The notes beneath the pieces were generated by a model. It was not told the origin of the DNA. It made no database searches and saw only the letters and a program-made list of their open reading frames with translations. Of a stretch of 64,000 bases of DNA, positions 34,351 to 45,405 are shown one piece after another. Position 1 is the stretch's first letter. Every line of letters begins with the position of its first letter. The translations under genes and the position numbers were made by a program. Origin of the DNA: Pleurodeles waltl (lineage: Eukaryota; Chordata; Amphibia; Caudata; Salamandridae); NCBI RefSeq assembly GCF_031143425.1, contig NC_090450.1:219863442-219927441 (forward strand). Direction: 5' to 3'.

Positions 34351-35112
34351 GCAGGTCATACCCAATACATTCCACCAGGTCATAGTTTCTGACAACTGTG
34401 AGAGTCTCCTACCGGTGGCTCTCATCCCCTTTGAGTGGGGGTAGGATTCTGGTACTCTAAAAGTAACTGTGAGTCCTCCTATGCCTGTAGATTGCCTGTT
34501 AGGCAATGACCTTGGGCACACTACCTGGAAAGAGGTGGAGCTCAGGTCTCTCCTGGAGATTTTAGGTTTGCCTGAATTGGTCTGCATGACCACATGGTCC
34601 ATGGCTACCCGGGAAGGGAGTCAAGGACATCTGGAGCCTGGTACAATAGCCCATACAGCTGCAAAGAGGAAGGGAAATGGGTGTGGGAAACCGGTTCCAG
34701 ATGTTCCCGCTGTGGTTGATGGGGTCCCAGAGGAGGAGGCCGTTGATCCATTAGAGGAGGACAACGCCGCCCTGGGTAACCTGCCTGAGCCGTTTGGCTG
34801 TCACGTTGAGGGTGGGCTAACCAGGGAAGAGTTTTGCAAAGCGCAGAAAGAGTGCCCTACTCTTGAGGGTTTGAGCCGACAGGCTGCAGCCCAGGCAGCA
34901 GGTGAAGCCTCTGGCGATCACCACATCTATTGGGAAAATGATTTCCTTTACAGTGAGCCAGGGTACCGGAAGCTGGGGAAGATAGTTTGCTGGTGGTCCC
35001 TCAGTGCTACCGGGTGCTCCAACTGGGGATGGATCATGACATCCCCCTGGCAGGACATTTGGGGCAAGACAAGACCTTTGCCATGCTTGTCACCCACATT
35101 TATTGACCCCGA
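34351..35112 (+). pseudogene. Gypsy protease end and integrase N-terminal region
   Basis: After the solo LTR the frame resumes at the same codon position. It shows the CLLGNDLG motif of the retropepsin C-terminal part (GLLGxDxL type), then a long acidic linker (EEEAVDPLEEDNAALGNLP). Next comes the region before the integrase zinc finger, ECPTLEGLSRQAAAQAAGE and IYWENDFLYSEPGYRK. The histidines of the HHCC finger lie in a broken frame near 35035-35060. Confidence 0.65.
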
Positions 35113-36080
35113 ATGCGGGTAGCGTCAGTTGCTTTCTGTAGGTCCTGCCCAACCTGCCAGGCTAGTGAGAAGACAGGGAAAAGGTTCAAAGCCCCCCTGA
35201 TCCCACTCCCCATTTTTGGCACCATCTTTGAAAGGGTGGGCATCAACGTCATTGGTCCCTTGGTCATTGGTCACAAAACTGCCCTAGGCAACAGGTTTAT
35301 CCTGGTTTTTGGTGGGCCATGCCACTCGCTATCCAGAGGCGATCCCTCTAAGGACAGCGATTTCACCAGTGGTGACCAGCGCTCTAATGGGGATATTTAC
35401 CGGTGTTGGATTCCCAAAAGAGGTTGTGTCTGACAGAGGCACAAACTTCATGTCTGGATATATGAAGTCCATGTGGAATGCATGTGGGGTGACCTACTGG
35501 TTTACCACCCCTTACATCCTCAATCCAATGGACTTGTAGAAAGGTTCAACAAGACCCTAAAAGGCATGATCACAAGCCTACCTGAGGCCATGAGGTATAA
35601 GTGCTTCACTTTGTTTCTGGTGCCCCAGAAAGGGGGGGGGGGGGGTCAGCCCCTTTGAACTTCTCTATGGGTACCCTGTCAGGGGACCCCTAAGCATAGT
35701 GAAAGAGAAGTGGGAGAAAGCTCCCAAGGAACCCCCTCAGGATGTGGTCAGTTACATGCTGACCCTCTGCAACTAGATGCAACGCTTCTGGAAACAGGCC
35801 AAGAGCAACCTCGAAGCCAGTCAAGAGGTGATGAAGTAATGGTATGACCAGAAGGCCACCCTGGTAGAATTCTCACCTGGAGACAAGGTATGGTTAATGG
35901 AGCCAGTAGAGCCTAGAGCTCTCCAGGACCTCTGGACTGGCCCATTTGAAACAAAGGAGCGGAAGGGAGAGACCACTTAATTAGTGGACCTTGAGTCCCC
36001 TAGAAAACCCCTAAGGGTGCTCCATCGAAACAGACTGAAGCCTCATTTTGAGAGGTCTGAAGTCAGCATGCTTCTGCTGA
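35113..36080 (+). pseudogene. Gypsy integrase, first catalytic Asp lost
   Basis: The zinc-finger cysteines are in SCPTCQASEKTGK. The core follows with FERVGINVIGPL, where the family has Asp and this copy has Asn, then VVSDRGTNFMSGY with the second Asp, and NGLVERFNKTLKG with the Glu. The C-terminal GPY/F-like segment DLWTGPFETKERKGE is near 35930 and LHRNRLKPHFER ends the protein near 36050. A long G run at 35632-35645 and stops at about 35775 and 35838 break the frame. Integrase joins the cDNA to chromosomal DNA. Confidence 0.8.
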
Positions 36081-36320
36081 CAGATGGGATATGGAAGAGG
36101 AGAGTGAGTCTCTCCCCGACATCCTCTCTACCATAGAAGGTGATGGGTCCATGGAGGGTGTCAATGTCTCTGACTCCCTGACCCTAGATCTGAGAGGAGA
36201 CTGCTCCGAGTTATTGGAGCACTTCTCTCCCATTTTCTGTCACCCCTGGACTCACACAATTATATGTTTATGACACTAACTCAGGAGACAGTCCCCCTGT
36301 AAAAAAATAACATTTACAGA

Positions 36321-36890
36321 GTGTCAGATAAGGTGAGGTCCAGCATCAAGGAGGATGGTGCCAAGATTCTGGCTCTTGGGGTAATAGAGATGTCCAGCAG
36401 TCCCTGGTCCAGCCCAGTGGTGTTGGTTTACAAGGCTGCTGCTCCCGGTGCCAAGCCAGAGCTTAGGTTCTGCGTGGACTACCGGTGTCTCAACTCTGTC
36501 ACAAAGACAGATGCACATCCCATCCCCCAAGCTGATGAGCTCATAGACAGGCTAGGTGCTGCCAAGTTCCTCAGTACTTTTGACCTCACATCTGGGTACT
36601 GGCAGATTGCCTTGACTGAAGGGGCAAAACAGAGATCAGCTTTTTCTACTCTTGAGGGTCATTACCAGTTCCAGGTCATGCCCTTTGGACTGGTTAACAG
36701 GGTCCTGGCTGGCAAGGATGCCTTCTGTGTACCATATCTAGATGACATTGCCGTCTATAGTTCTAGCTGGGAGGAAAACCTGCTCCACCTCAAGGATGTG
36801 CTTCAGGCCCTGCAACAGGCAGGCCTGACCATCAAGGCCAGTAAGTGCCAGATTGGAAGGATTCTGTGCTGTACTTGGGACACCTGGTAG
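36321..36890 (+). pseudogene. Gypsy reverse transcriptase
   Basis: Motifs in order are SPWSSPVVLVYK, LRFCVDYRCLNSVTKTDAHP, the first catalytic Asp in FLSTFDLTSGYWQI, then RSAFSTLEGHYQFQVMPFGL and the box VPYLDDIAVYSS. Between MPFGLVN and RVLAGKD the usual AP.TFQR segment is absent, a short in-frame deletion between similar flanks. It lies downstream of the integrase, which defines the unusual gene order. Confidence 0.85.
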
Positions 36891-37560
36891 GTGGCAGCAA
36901 GGTGCATCTCCTCAAGGCCAAGACTGAAACAATCAAGGCCTGGCAACCACCTAGAACCCAGACAGAGGTGAGAGCCTTCTTAGGTCTCCGCAGATACTAC
37001 GGAAGATTTGTTGTGGGTTAAGGCACCATAGTGGCCCCCTTAACAGAACTCACATCCAAGAAACAACCTAGGTTGGTGAATTGGACCGAGGATTGTCAGA
37101 AAGCCTTTGACTCCCTGAAGGAAGACATGTGCTTGGCACACGTGCTCAAGGGCCCTGACTACTCCAGAGAATTCATTGTGCAGACAGACGCTTCAGAGCA
37201 TGGCATAGAGGCGGTCCTAGCACTGCTGAATGAGGAGGGCCCAACCAGTAGTCTTTATTAGCAGAAGACTATTACCAAGGAACAGAGGTGGAGTGCCATT
37301 GAAAGAGAAGCATTTGCTGTGGTCTGGGCACTGAAGAAGCTGAGACAATACCTGTTTGGGACTCACTTATGGGTTCAGACAGACCACAGGCCCCTCAGAT
37401 GGCTCATGCAGATAAGCGGTGAAAATCCTAAACTCGCGAGGTGGACCACTTCCCTACAGGGGATGGACTTTTTGGTGGAGCACCGCTAGGAGATTGACCA
37501 GGCCAATGCTGATGGTCTCTCTAGATACTTCCGCCTTAGCAATGAGAGCTCCCAAGGGGT
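36891..37560 (+). pseudogene. Gypsy RT connection and RNase H
   Basis: The connection shows FLGLRRYYGRF-like remnants near 36985. RNase H begins with FIVQTDASEHGIEAVLALL, the catalytic DAS box, and continues with REAFAVVWALKKLRQYLFGT, WVQTDHRPLRWLM and NADGLSRYF near 37510. In-frame stops are at 37259 and 37486. RNase H degrades the RNA of the RNA-DNA hybrid during copying. Confidence 0.75.
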
Positions 37561-37581
37561 TGGGTAGCTCTTTCCGCTTTC

Positions 37582-37597
37582 AGCTGAGGGAGACACA
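37582..37597 (+). promoter_or_regulatory. candidate polypurine tract
   Basis: TGAGGGAGACACA directly before the 3' LTR is purine-rich and placed as expected for the plus-strand DNA primer of an LTR retrotransposon. Confidence 0.5.
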
Positions 37598-39797
37598 TGT
37601 TAGACCTGACAGCCTTGGGGTGGTCACCCTTAACTTTTTGCCTGCCTCCCTCCATTTCTTTTACACTGTTTTTGTTGGCTTTAGGACTCTGCACACTTTG
37701 CCACTGCTAATCAGTGCTAAGGTGCATATGCTTCTCCCTATAAACATGGTAATAATGGTTCACACCCAATTGGCATATTTGATCTATTTGTAAGTCCCTA
37801 GTAAAGTGCACTACATGTTCCCAGGCCCTTTAGATTGAATGCTACTAGTGTGCCTACAGCAATGGTTGTGCCACCCACATAAGTAGCCCCTTAAACATGT
37901 CTCAGACCTGCCCTTGCAAGGCCTGTGTGGGCAGTTTCACTGCCACTTCGACTTGGCATTTAAAAATACTTGCCAACCCTTAAGCTCCCCCTTTTCTACA
38001 TATAAGTCACCCCTAAGGTAGGCCCTAGGTAACCCAGGGGTAGGGTGCTGTGTAGGTAAAAACCAGGACATATATCTGTGTGTTTTATATGTCCTGGTTG
38101 TGGAAAACTCCTAAATACATTTTCCACTACTGTGAGGCCTGCTTCTTTCATAGGCTAACATTAGGGCTACCCTTGTAAACTGTTTGAGTGGTAGATTCTG
38201 ATTAGAAAGGGGTAAAGAGGGCATATTTAGTATGGCCAGAATGGTAATACAAAATCCTGCTGACTGGTGAGGTTGGATTTAATATTACTATTTTATAACT
38301 GCCAATTTTAGAAAGTGAGCATTTCTCTGCACTTAAAATCCTTCTGTGCCACACAGCCTGTCTCCAATCCATGTCTGGGCTGGGCTGGGCTGGTCGACAG
38401 CTCCCTTTTGCATTTCACCCAGACAACCACAAACACAGGATGCTCAGTCACACCTGCACACATCTGCATACTGAATGGGTCTTCCTGGTTTGGAAGTTTG
38501 GAGGGCCTGACACTTACATTTCAAAGGACAGTGGCCTGCACTGACACAATGGACTACCAAACCCACTACTGGGATCCTGCCAGACAGGATTGTACTGAAA
38601 GGGGACCTTGTGCACTTTTGAAGTCTCCCCCACTTCAAAGGCACATTTGGGTATATAAAATGGGTCTTGACCCTACCAACTCAGACACTTCTTGGGAAGA
38701 CATTCTGCAACAGAACCTGAAACCTGCCAAGAGAAGCTGCCTGTGCTGCCCAAAGGACTCACCTGTAGTGCTTTTCTGTAAAGGACGGTTGGCTTGCTGT
38801 TGCCCTGCTGCCTTGCTGACCTCTGGCTCTGCTGAGAAGTGCTCTCCAAGAGCTTGGATTGAGCTTGCCTCCTGTTTTCTGAGATCTCAGGGCCAAAAAG
38901 ACTTCATCTCTGCAAAGAAACTCCTTGTGCAGAGAAAATTGACGCACAGACTGCTGGAATCAACGCACAGCCTGCCCAGCGGTGAGAAAGTCACCACATC
39001 ACCAAACCAGAATGACGCAGCCCAGCTCCTTGGGTGGAGATCAACGCAGCACCAGCGTCGCACCTGTAACTTCAACACACAGCCCACTGGATCGATGCAT
39101 TGCTGAGCCGGAACAGCACAACCAGACTTCCTGCGAGAGGAATCGATGCAGCACCAGCTGTGTGACAGAAACTTCCCCGCATCACCCACCGGACCGACGC
39201 AGCATCTGTGACTCTGTCCAGCAGGCCCAGGATTTCCAAGCATCAAAAGACCCTACATCACAAAGAGAATTCAAGCTTTTGCGCCGGAATTCAATGCAAA
39301 GCCCTTGCCACGTGGAAAGGAATCAATGCATCATCTGTGTGCACCCGGAAATCCAAAGCACACCCTTCGTTTTGCACAGATCTCCTTCTCTGCAGTCTTC
39401 GTATGTATAATTTTGATACAAACCAGGTACTTTGTGCTTGTAAGAAACCATTGTTGCTTTTAAGAACTGAAGACTCTTTTTATCATTTCAAAAGTGATAT
39501 TTCAAAGTGTACTTATCAAATCTTCATCGTTTTGACCTACATTTAAATTAATCAGATAAATATCTTATATTTATCTAAATCTGTGTGGTTACTTTCTGTG
39601 GTATTCTCACTGTGTTATTGCATGATTTATTGCACAAATACTTTGTCTTCTAAGTTACGTCTGACGGCTCAGTGCCAAGCTACCAGAGGGTGGGCACAGG
39701 ATAATTTCAATTGTATGTGTCTTATCCTCACTAGGATTGTGGTCCCTACTTGGACAAGGGTGTATACCTCTGCCAACTAGAGACCCCATTTCTAACA
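37598..39797 (+). mobile_element. 3' LTR of the Gypsy element (family A), 2.2 kb
   Basis: The LTR starts TGTTAGACCTGACAGCC and ends CCCCATTTCTAACA, so it has TG...CA ends with a short inverted TGTTAGA/TCTAACA. Its last 104 bp match the remnant 5' LTR at 29087-29191. A TATATAAA lies at 38652-38659. Long open frames inside (such as 38315-39106) are not genes. The end section has repeated GACGCA/ATCGATGCA words, which create cysteine- and histidine-rich chance peptides. Confidence 0.8.
38652..38659 (+). promoter_or_regulatory. LTR TATA box
   Basis: TATATAAA within GGGTATATAAAATGGG is the likely core promoter of the family A LTR and sets U3 at about 1050 bp. Confidence 0.55.
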
Positions 39798-39987
39798 TAT
39801 TTATTACCTAGTGGTGGTTGCCAGTAGTTAGTTAGAGTTAGAACTGTGTTTCCATAGAAAAAGCATTTTTTGACTTGCCTATATATTTGGCACAGTATGA
39901 TGAATCTTCACAAAAGATTTCAAAATAATTGCCCCAGGAGTGGGTCAAAAAGTTGTGCTTCACATGCTAATCCCAATAGGGCATTCA
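39798..39987 (+). repeat. outer DNA repeat, left part
   Basis: The segment contains TAGTTAGAGTTAGAACTGTG and similar AT-rich words. Its style continues after the MITE at 40724, so it appears to be one repeat split by it. I cannot name the family. Confidence 0.3.
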
Positions 39988-40723
39988 GGGCCATATGTAT
40001 GACCTTTTGTTTTACCACTCACATTTTGCGATCCATTTGGGAATCACAAATTTCAAGTCGTAAAACAAAATGTACAACAGTGTTAAATGCACTTTTTGTG
40101 ATTCCCAAAAGTGTCACATATGACTTACCTCATCAATTTTCATGAGGTCGGTCACAATTTGCAACCCCATTGGGAATGGGTGTACTCACAGGGATGGTGG
40201 CCTGCTGGGGACAGCAGACCACCATGTCTGTGACTGTTTTTTAAATGAAGCAGTTTTTTCTAAATGCAGCTCGTTTTTCTTAGAGGAAAACGGAATGCAT
40301 TTCAAACAAAAAAATGAAAAGTCTTCTCTTCATTTTTTCAGAGTAGGCAGTGATCCGTGAGACCACTACCTGCTCTGAAAAAATATTTGCACTTTTATTC
40401 ACAAAGTGGATGGGGTCCCTTGAGAATGGCTTAACACCAATTTAAAAGAGACGTTAACTGCGATTGTTTTACGGCCACCTTCACAGTTGCAAAACAATCA
40501 TACATATAATTCATAATTGATTTGGAAGGGATGCCCTGACAAGCCCCTTCCAAATACCCAATTGGAAAACTCAAATTGCAAATCAGTAATAGTTGATTGA
40601 GTTAATTGTTGAATAGAAATTTGGGCTTTGAACATCCCAAAAAACATTTTTCTAGTTCGCAAACGAGCTGATTCTGGGCGTCGGCCCGTATGCGACTACA
40701 AAAATGCTGTGTACATGTGCCCC
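39988..40723. mobile_element. Harbinger-type MITE, 736 bp
   Basis: The left end is GGGCCATATGTATGACC and the right end, reverse-complemented, is GGGGCACATGTACACAGC. These are imperfect terminal repeats related to the other GGGCCAKATGTA ends in the window. The flanks TCA and TTA could be a mutated 3-bp duplication. Inside are mirrored TTTGCGA/TCGCAAA and TTTTGTTTTAC/GTAAAACAAAA words. No coding capacity was seen. Confidence 0.6.
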
Positions 40724-41090
40724 TTAAACATAACTACAGCCCGAACTACAGGACGGAATTGCACAAAATTTGGGAGAAAGCTAGATTTCAGTACACAGAT
40801 TGTGCTTTTGGCTATTTGGTGTAATTCTGTTCAGTAATTTTTGAGAAATTAAAGAGAAAATACATTTGTATATATCTGGCCCTGAAATTTTTGGGATGAT
40901 TTTGCGAATTGGTGAATGCGTGTGACAACAGGAATGCTGTGATTGGCTGGTCACAACCTGACCAGAAAGTTTTGACTGCCATTTTATGTTATGGGAGAGG
41001 GTCCCCAGGGCTAAAAATGGAAATAGTAAGCGGTATCAGGGGTAAGGGTGGTGATGCCCTGACCCCTGGTGTGTGATATAGGGGTGTTTG
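40724..41090 (+). repeat. outer DNA repeat, right part
   Basis: The sequence continues with AGCTAGATTTCAGTACACAG and CTGTTCAGTAATTTTTGAGA. These words resemble a dispersed amphibian repeat that I cannot name with certainty. No gene is seen. Confidence 0.3.
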
Positions 41091-41149
41091 CGTGTCAAAG
41101 TATGGCTTGAAAATGATTTTTCTTCACCATGCTCAATATATCTGTGAAT

Positions 41150-41420
41150 ATCCTCGAGTATCCTTAACTATTCTTGAATATTTGAGAATATTCAATAATA
41201 TTCAAGGACATTTGAAAATATTCAAGAATATGCAATACAAAATTCACAGACTCATTCATACACTAATTTATTCATTCATACATGCACTCAGAGACTTCTG
41301 TGCCCACTCACACACCCGCTCAGAAACTCATGCATCTGCTGAGACCCACTCATAGACTCACACACCACTTTGTGACCCACTCAGACACTCACGCACCCAC
41401 TAACAGATCCACTAATAGAG
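41150..41420. repeat. irregular tandem repeats
   Basis: From 41150 to 41235 there are repeated ATATTCAAGAATAT/GAATATTTGA units, many of them palindromic. From 41240 to 41420 there are repeated ACTCACACAC/CCACTCA units. These are low-complexity arrays that give histidine-, threonine- and serine-rich chance peptides. Confidence 0.65.
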
Positions 41421-41439
41421 ATAGGTCCTGTGCTCAACC

Positions 41440-43115
41440 CTCACTGTGCATGGACAAAGGCAGTGCATGGTGGGGGGGTTGGGTGGTAATAAGGGCTTGG
41501 CTGCATGCTCTGACTGCAGGCGTGCTGGCTTGCATACTTACCAGCAACAGCAAGCAGGCATTGCGTCATTTCTCCAGCTGCAATGCATCGATATCCAAGC
41601 CGATATGCAGGTGGAGCACGGATTTCAGCTGCGAAGCGGGTGGCACATCGTTTTTCAGCCGCGTTGATGGTAGTGCATCGATAATTTCACCGCACGGTGC
41701 TCTGTGATGGATTTCAGTCCTTGTTTCTGCCAACTTCACCTTTTAAGGGCCCAGGGACTGGATGGGGCACCACTTGGCCGGGCAGGAGTCTCAGCAGAGA
41801 GTCGAGGCACTGGCAGAGGAAGTTTTTGATGACCCTGAGATTTCAAAACAGGAGGCAAGCTCAGACCTAGCCCTTGGATATTCTTATCAAGCAAGAATGC
41901 TCAACAAAGTCCAGTCTTCGTCCACTTTCACAGGCAGAAACAGCAACTGCAGGTTATCCCAAAAAAGCACAGTCACAGACAGAGGCAGCGCTTCTCCTCA
42001 GCTCTTCTCCTTGGCAGAGGTTCCTCTTGAATCTAGAAGTGATCTAAAGTCTGGGGTTTTGGGTCCACTACTTATACCCCTTTCTGCCTTTGAAGTAGGC
42101 AAACTTCAAATGAAAGTCTCTGTTGTTTACAGAATCCTGCCTTACCCAAGCAAGGCCCCAGACACACACCAGGGTATTGGAGACTGCAATGTGTGAGGGC
42201 AGGTACAGCCCATTCAGGTGTAAATGACCACTCCTCTCTCCACCCCAGCCCAGATGGTTCATCAGGATATGGAGGCTACACCCCAGCTCCTTTTGTGTCA
42301 CTGTCTAGAGGAGATTCACCAACAGCCCAGCTGTCAGTCTGACCCAGATAGGAAAATCAAAAACAGGCAGAGTCACAAAATGGCTTAGTCAAGAAATTGC
42401 CCACTTTCTAAAAGTGGCATTTTCAAACTAACAGTCTAATAAACAACTTCACTAAAATATGCATTTTTAAATTGTGAGTTCAGAAATCCCAAACTCTAAA
42501 TTTCAATCCACTCTCAAAGAGAAACTGCACTTTAAGCATATTTAAAGGCAGCCCCCATGTTAACCTATGAGAGAGATAGGCCTTGCAACATTGAAAACCA
42601 TATTTGGCAGTATTTCACTGTTAGGACATGTAAAAAATGGCAGTACATGCCCCACCTTTAACATACACTACACCCCACCCCTGGGGCTACCTAGGGCATA
42701 CATCAGGGGTGCCTTACATGTATGAAAAGGGAAGGTTTAGGCATGGCAAGTGGGTACACTTGCCAGGTCTAATTGGCAATTTAAAAACTGCACACACAGA
42801 CACTGCAGTGGCACAGTTTAAAGGGCTACTCATGTGGGTGGCACAACCAGTACAGTAGGCCCACTAGTAGCACTTGATTTACAGACCCTGGGCATCTCTA
42901 GTGCACTGTACTAGGGACTTACTAGTAAATCAACTATGTCAATCATGAAAAACCAATTACACATACAATTTCACATAGGGAGCACTTGCACTTTAGCACT
43001 GGTCAGTAGTGGTAAAGTGCCAGAGTAACAAAAACAGCAAAAACATAGTCCAGCACACAGCAACAACCCGGGAAGCATAGGCAAATGTTAGGGGAGACCA
43101 TGCCAAGGATGAAAA
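41440..43115 (-). mobile_element. LTR fragment of family C, minus orientation
   Basis: Read on the minus strand, the segment resembles the U3 of Gypsy LTRs of this genome. It has words such as CTGACCAGTGCTAAAGTGCA and TAAGTCCCTAGTACAGTGCA, parallel to those in the family A LTR at 37700. A TATA-like GGGGTATAAG lies near 42070-42080. It ends leftward near a GGTAAGTATG splice-donor-like site at about 41540. The ends and target duplication are not resolved. Confidence 0.55.
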
Positions 43116-43698
43116 GTGAGGACTACAGCGTAGATGCATCACTTGCTTGGGTTCAGAAAGTATCAATGAGTGCATCTCAGTTTGTTCAAAAGTGGAGATG
43201 TGTGGGGGCCCATGGCTTCTTTGCATCAAAGTAGCATGCACTCCACCTCTGCCCAGGTCACAACCCCTTGTTGTCTGGTGCCTATGGATGTGGGGGATGT
43301 TGCATTCCAGAGAGGAGTAATCCATCTATTTGCATGTATGTTGGTTAAGTCAAGAAAGCGCAAGAGTGACCTATGAGGTTTTTTCGGACATGGAAAGAGT
43401 CCTAGGGCGGTCCGACCTCCATATCTGAGTTGAAGGATTTGGGGGAAAAGGGGTGAAAACTTACTTTTTTCCCCATTCCACCACGACTTAGACTGAAAAT
43501 GACTGTACGGCACCGGCCATCACTGCTGCCACCTACCCCCTGAGAAAACACTACCCCCGTTGCCAGACTCAAAGGAAGGGATGTCGCATTGCCAGGGTAT
43601 GTTGGGTAGGCACTGCACGGGGTGTTGGTACCACTGCAGGAGTATTGATTTCACAGTAATTTTTTAAAACCACTGTGACATCCATATGCTGGGAACAC
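43116..43698. other. no gene recognised
   Basis: I see short frames only. No motif, terminal repeat or LTR edge is recognisable apart from the junctions with the neighbouring LTRs. Confidence 0.4.
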
Positions 43699-43701
43699 TG
43701 T

Positions 43702-44748
43702 TGTAGCTGCTGGTTGAAGGATGACAGTACTTATGTTTGTAGGCAACTATGCCAATCCTACAACAAATCGCAACTGACATCTCAACTCTCCTGGGTCACA
43801 AGCAGCACCTCCATAGAAACCCAACCAGTAAAAGGTGATTTGTGGCAGCCTTAACGCATGGACTCAAGAGTGTGACATCTTAGGGAGTGTCATGGATAAA
43901 CAGAGATTACCCATTTCTCAAATGAACAACATGTCTCAATCAAACACAGGCAATGAAGAAAATGCAATAAAGTTTCAATAGGTTTTATTTAGCAAAACTG
44001 CAATCTGTGATAAGTTGCATGGGCTGCAATGATAAGGATAATGAACAGTGCAAGAAACAGAATAGTAAAAACAAGAGTCATTAATACGAAGACCCCCACC
44101 ATCTTGCGATATCATGTAATGACATAAAGTATGAGATATGTCAAAAAACGCTAATGTCATGTACCTAATCTCTAACCTGAAAGAGACCTAGGAGTGATAG
44201 ACCTAATCTACCAATGCCATGTCCATCAGAAGAGCCCCCCAACCCTCGTTACCTTGAAATGAGGTCTCTAGCTCAGGCTCTGTAGGGACACGAAGATTCG
44301 GTCAGCGTCAAGGGCGACGTGCAGCATCGATAGCAGCAATGTCATCCGGTAGGAATCCCTCTGACTTTGTGTTTCAGTGAGGAGTATTTAAACAGATCCA
44401 CATGGACTCCTGATGTAGGTATGTTCCCATACAATAGATAACAAGGCATGCTTGGGACGGTAATTTATGTAAACAATTCCGTCGAAAGTGTGAAGAGGGA
44501 AAGTACCTAATGTGAACATCTACAGTTTGTTGATCTTTGTCGCTTGATATTGACGCCTTTTCGCGGTGGCACTGATAACGCAAACTAAAACATGGGCCTA
44601 ACTAAAAACAAGATTTAATTAAATAAATGCGCTAAACCAGAGCAAGCTAAGTAGGGTAAAAGTCACTAGGTGACTGGGGGCACAAGTCAACAAGCCAAAG
44701 GCTGAGCTAACTCCTGTAGCCCATTAAAACAAACTAGGATTCACTACA
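43702..44748 (-). mobile_element. LTR of family E, minus orientation (copy 1)
   Basis: The plus strand ends ACTAGGATTCACTACA, so the sense strand starts TGTAGTGAATCC. It is homologous throughout to 55993-57006. Shared blocks include AAGACCCCCACCATCTTGC, CAATAGATAACA and AAGCCAAAGGCT. An AATAAA on the minus strand lies at 43984-43989. No clear target duplication was found. It is about 1.05 kb. Confidence 0.65.
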
Positions 44749-45405
44749 ACAAAAGTGGGTCAGACACGGATTGGGATACACAAGTACACAACACAAATCC
44801 CACACATACACAACTGTCATTATCGTGCCAGTATTCGTTGGCAAATGAATACTGGCACCACAATGACAATACATTCACACCTGTCAACTATGTCCTTATG
44901 TGCACAATGCCTGATGACCTTTCCCTGTCATGTTGTGCAGCTGGTAGTGTGAGAGTCTCTACATGTATGTGTGTATGTGATGTTATGAGATTGACTGGTT
45001 GAGATGGAGGGTGCTGTAGTGGGTGATGTGGTTGTGTCTGTATGTGTGTCACTTGTATCTGAGACCAATGTTGTTGTGTATGTTATGTTGCTGTGTGACA
45101 CATTCAGGTGAGTGTGGTTGTTGTGTGGCAGACATTGTTGTGTATAGTTGTGCATGTGTGAGAGAGTGTGTTTTTGGCATGTACGGCTTGAGTTGTGTCA
45201 GAATGGTAATAGGTAATTGTGTAAATGTGGTGTGTTATTTAGTGTGTAGTGTGGGGTACACATATGGCTAAGGTAGAGTGTGTGTGTTACATACCTCTCT
45301 TTCATAGCCCCTCCCATTGCATGAAATCACATTGGGTCCCGTCATTGTCTCCCTCCGTCAGCAATCCATAGCCAGTCAATCCACTTGCAGAGGCGTAACA
45401 TCTAA
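44749..45405. other. no gene; TG-rich tract and one hairpin
   Basis: From 44950 to 45260 the sequence is TG/GTGT-rich. A hairpin is listed separately. No family motif is seen in the short frames. Confidence 0.5.
44815..44868. repeat. imperfect 22-bp hairpin
   Basis: TGTCATTATCGTGCCAGTAT on the left pairs with ATACTGGCACCACAATGACA on the right with two mismatches. The loop is about 10 nt. Confidence 0.75.

Larger units (their letters stand above)
29192..37597 (+). mobile_element. Ty3/Gypsy retrotransposon, Gmr1-like pol order (internal region)
   Basis: The internal region encodes, in order, gag with coiled coil, protease, integrase, reverse transcriptase and RNase H. The integrase lies before the RT. 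This is the Copia-like order seen in the deuterostome Gmr1-like branch of Gypsy elements. The region is interrupted by a MITE in gag and a solo LTR in the protease. It carries several stops, a G-run frameshift near 35632-35645, an Asp-to-Asn change in integrase and a small RT deletion, so it is dead. It has a remnant 5' LTR and a full 3' LTR. Confidence 0.8.

Noticed and set aside
38315..39106. 263-codon open frame in the family A LTR
   Set aside because: It lies in the U3, R and U5 of an LTR with a TATA box inside. The Cys/His-rich peptide comes from repeated GACGCA-type words.
41150..41420. CRISPR-like or satellite array
   Set aside because: The units are irregular, of changing length, and have no unique spacers. 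It is low-complexity tandem sequence.
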